DNA from: an uncultured beta proteobacterium
GTDB lineage: Bacteria > Pseudomonadota > Gammaproteobacteria > Burkholderiales > Burkholderiaceae
NCBI GenBank assembly: GCA_903930665.1
Contig: CAIYZI010000134.1
Coordinates: 1 to 5,908 of the forward strand
Direction: 5' to 3'
Length of the DNA: 5,908 nt
Both the position numbers and the translations under genes were made by a program. The notes beneath the pieces are model-generated. The model was not told where the DNA came from. It did no database searches and saw only the letters and a program-made list of their open reading frames with translations. Within the stretch, counting starts at the first letter, position 1, and each line of letters begins with the position of its first letter. Shown here in pieces: positions 5,829-5,908 of the stretch.

Positions 5829-5908
5829 CTATTTATTTTTCAAGCTATCCCGAATCTCACGTAGCAAAACGATATCTTCAGGCGTTGGTGGTGCGGGTGC
5901 GGGCGGAG
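5829..5908 (-). CDS. mscL: Large-conductance mechanosensitive channel MscL, C-terminal fragment (5' part outside window)
   Basis: Read on the minus strand, the frame is open from the window edge to a TAG at 5829-5831 and encodes 25 complete residues. They form a Pro/Ala-rich linker (P-P-A-P-A-P-P-T-P) followed by E-D-I-V-L-L-R-E-I-R-D-S-L-K-N-K. This matches the end of MscL, where the E. coli protein has A-P-A-P-T-K-E-E-V-L-L-T-E-I-R-D-L-L-K. In MscL the segment is the cytoplasmic C-terminal helix that bundles in the pentamer, below the pore that opens under osmotic downshock. Only this tail is visible, so the call rests on the linker-plus-helix pattern. The glycosyltransferase gene starts 51 bp downstream on the same strand. 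Confidence 0.8.
   Translation of the reverse strand, partial: PPAPAPPTPEDIVLLREIRDSLKNK

Overview
This looks like a chromosomal piece of a low-to-moderate GC betaproteobacterium of the order Burkholderiales. The left edge holds the last beta-strand of a porin ending in G-V-R-H-T-F, a Burkholderiales-type ending. The glt genes and the MscL tail also fit a proteobacterium. The base composition (about 40-45% GC by eye, lower in places) is low for the order and suggests Polynucleobacter or a close relative. That genus call is inference from style and composition, not a database match.

Layout, left to right. (1) Bases 1-167 are the 3' end of an outer-membrane porin, followed by a strong intrinsic terminator at 213-243. 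(2) Bases 244-365 are a non-coding gap with a plausible promoter. (3) Bases 366-3556 are four same-strand genes, gltI-gltJ-gltK-gltL, making a complete glutamate/aspartate ABC importer: periplasmic binding protein, two permeases and ATPase. (4) Bases 3549-5777, on the opposite strand, encode a 742-residue protein with eight consecutive 34-residue TPR repeats followed by a GT41 (SPINDLY/OGT-like) glycosyltransferase domain. Its stop overlaps the gltL stop by 8 bp, so the two units converge tail to tail. (5) Bases 5829-5908, also on the minus strand, are the 3' end of mscL, cut by the window edge.

How the genes work together. An acidic amino acid would cross the outer membrane (possibly through a porin), bind GltI in the periplasm, and be passed to the GltJ/GltK channel powered by GltL. 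The glycosyltransferase has no visible functional link to the importer. It may share a transcript with mscL, because only 51 bp separates them and no terminator is visible there.

Most of the window is ordinary core metabolism. The parts worth a second look are the TPR-GT41 enzyme, whose donor-site residues differ from the animal OGT pattern, the overlapping convergent gene ends with a possible terminator buried in the opposing gene, and a few translation-start oddities in the glt operon.
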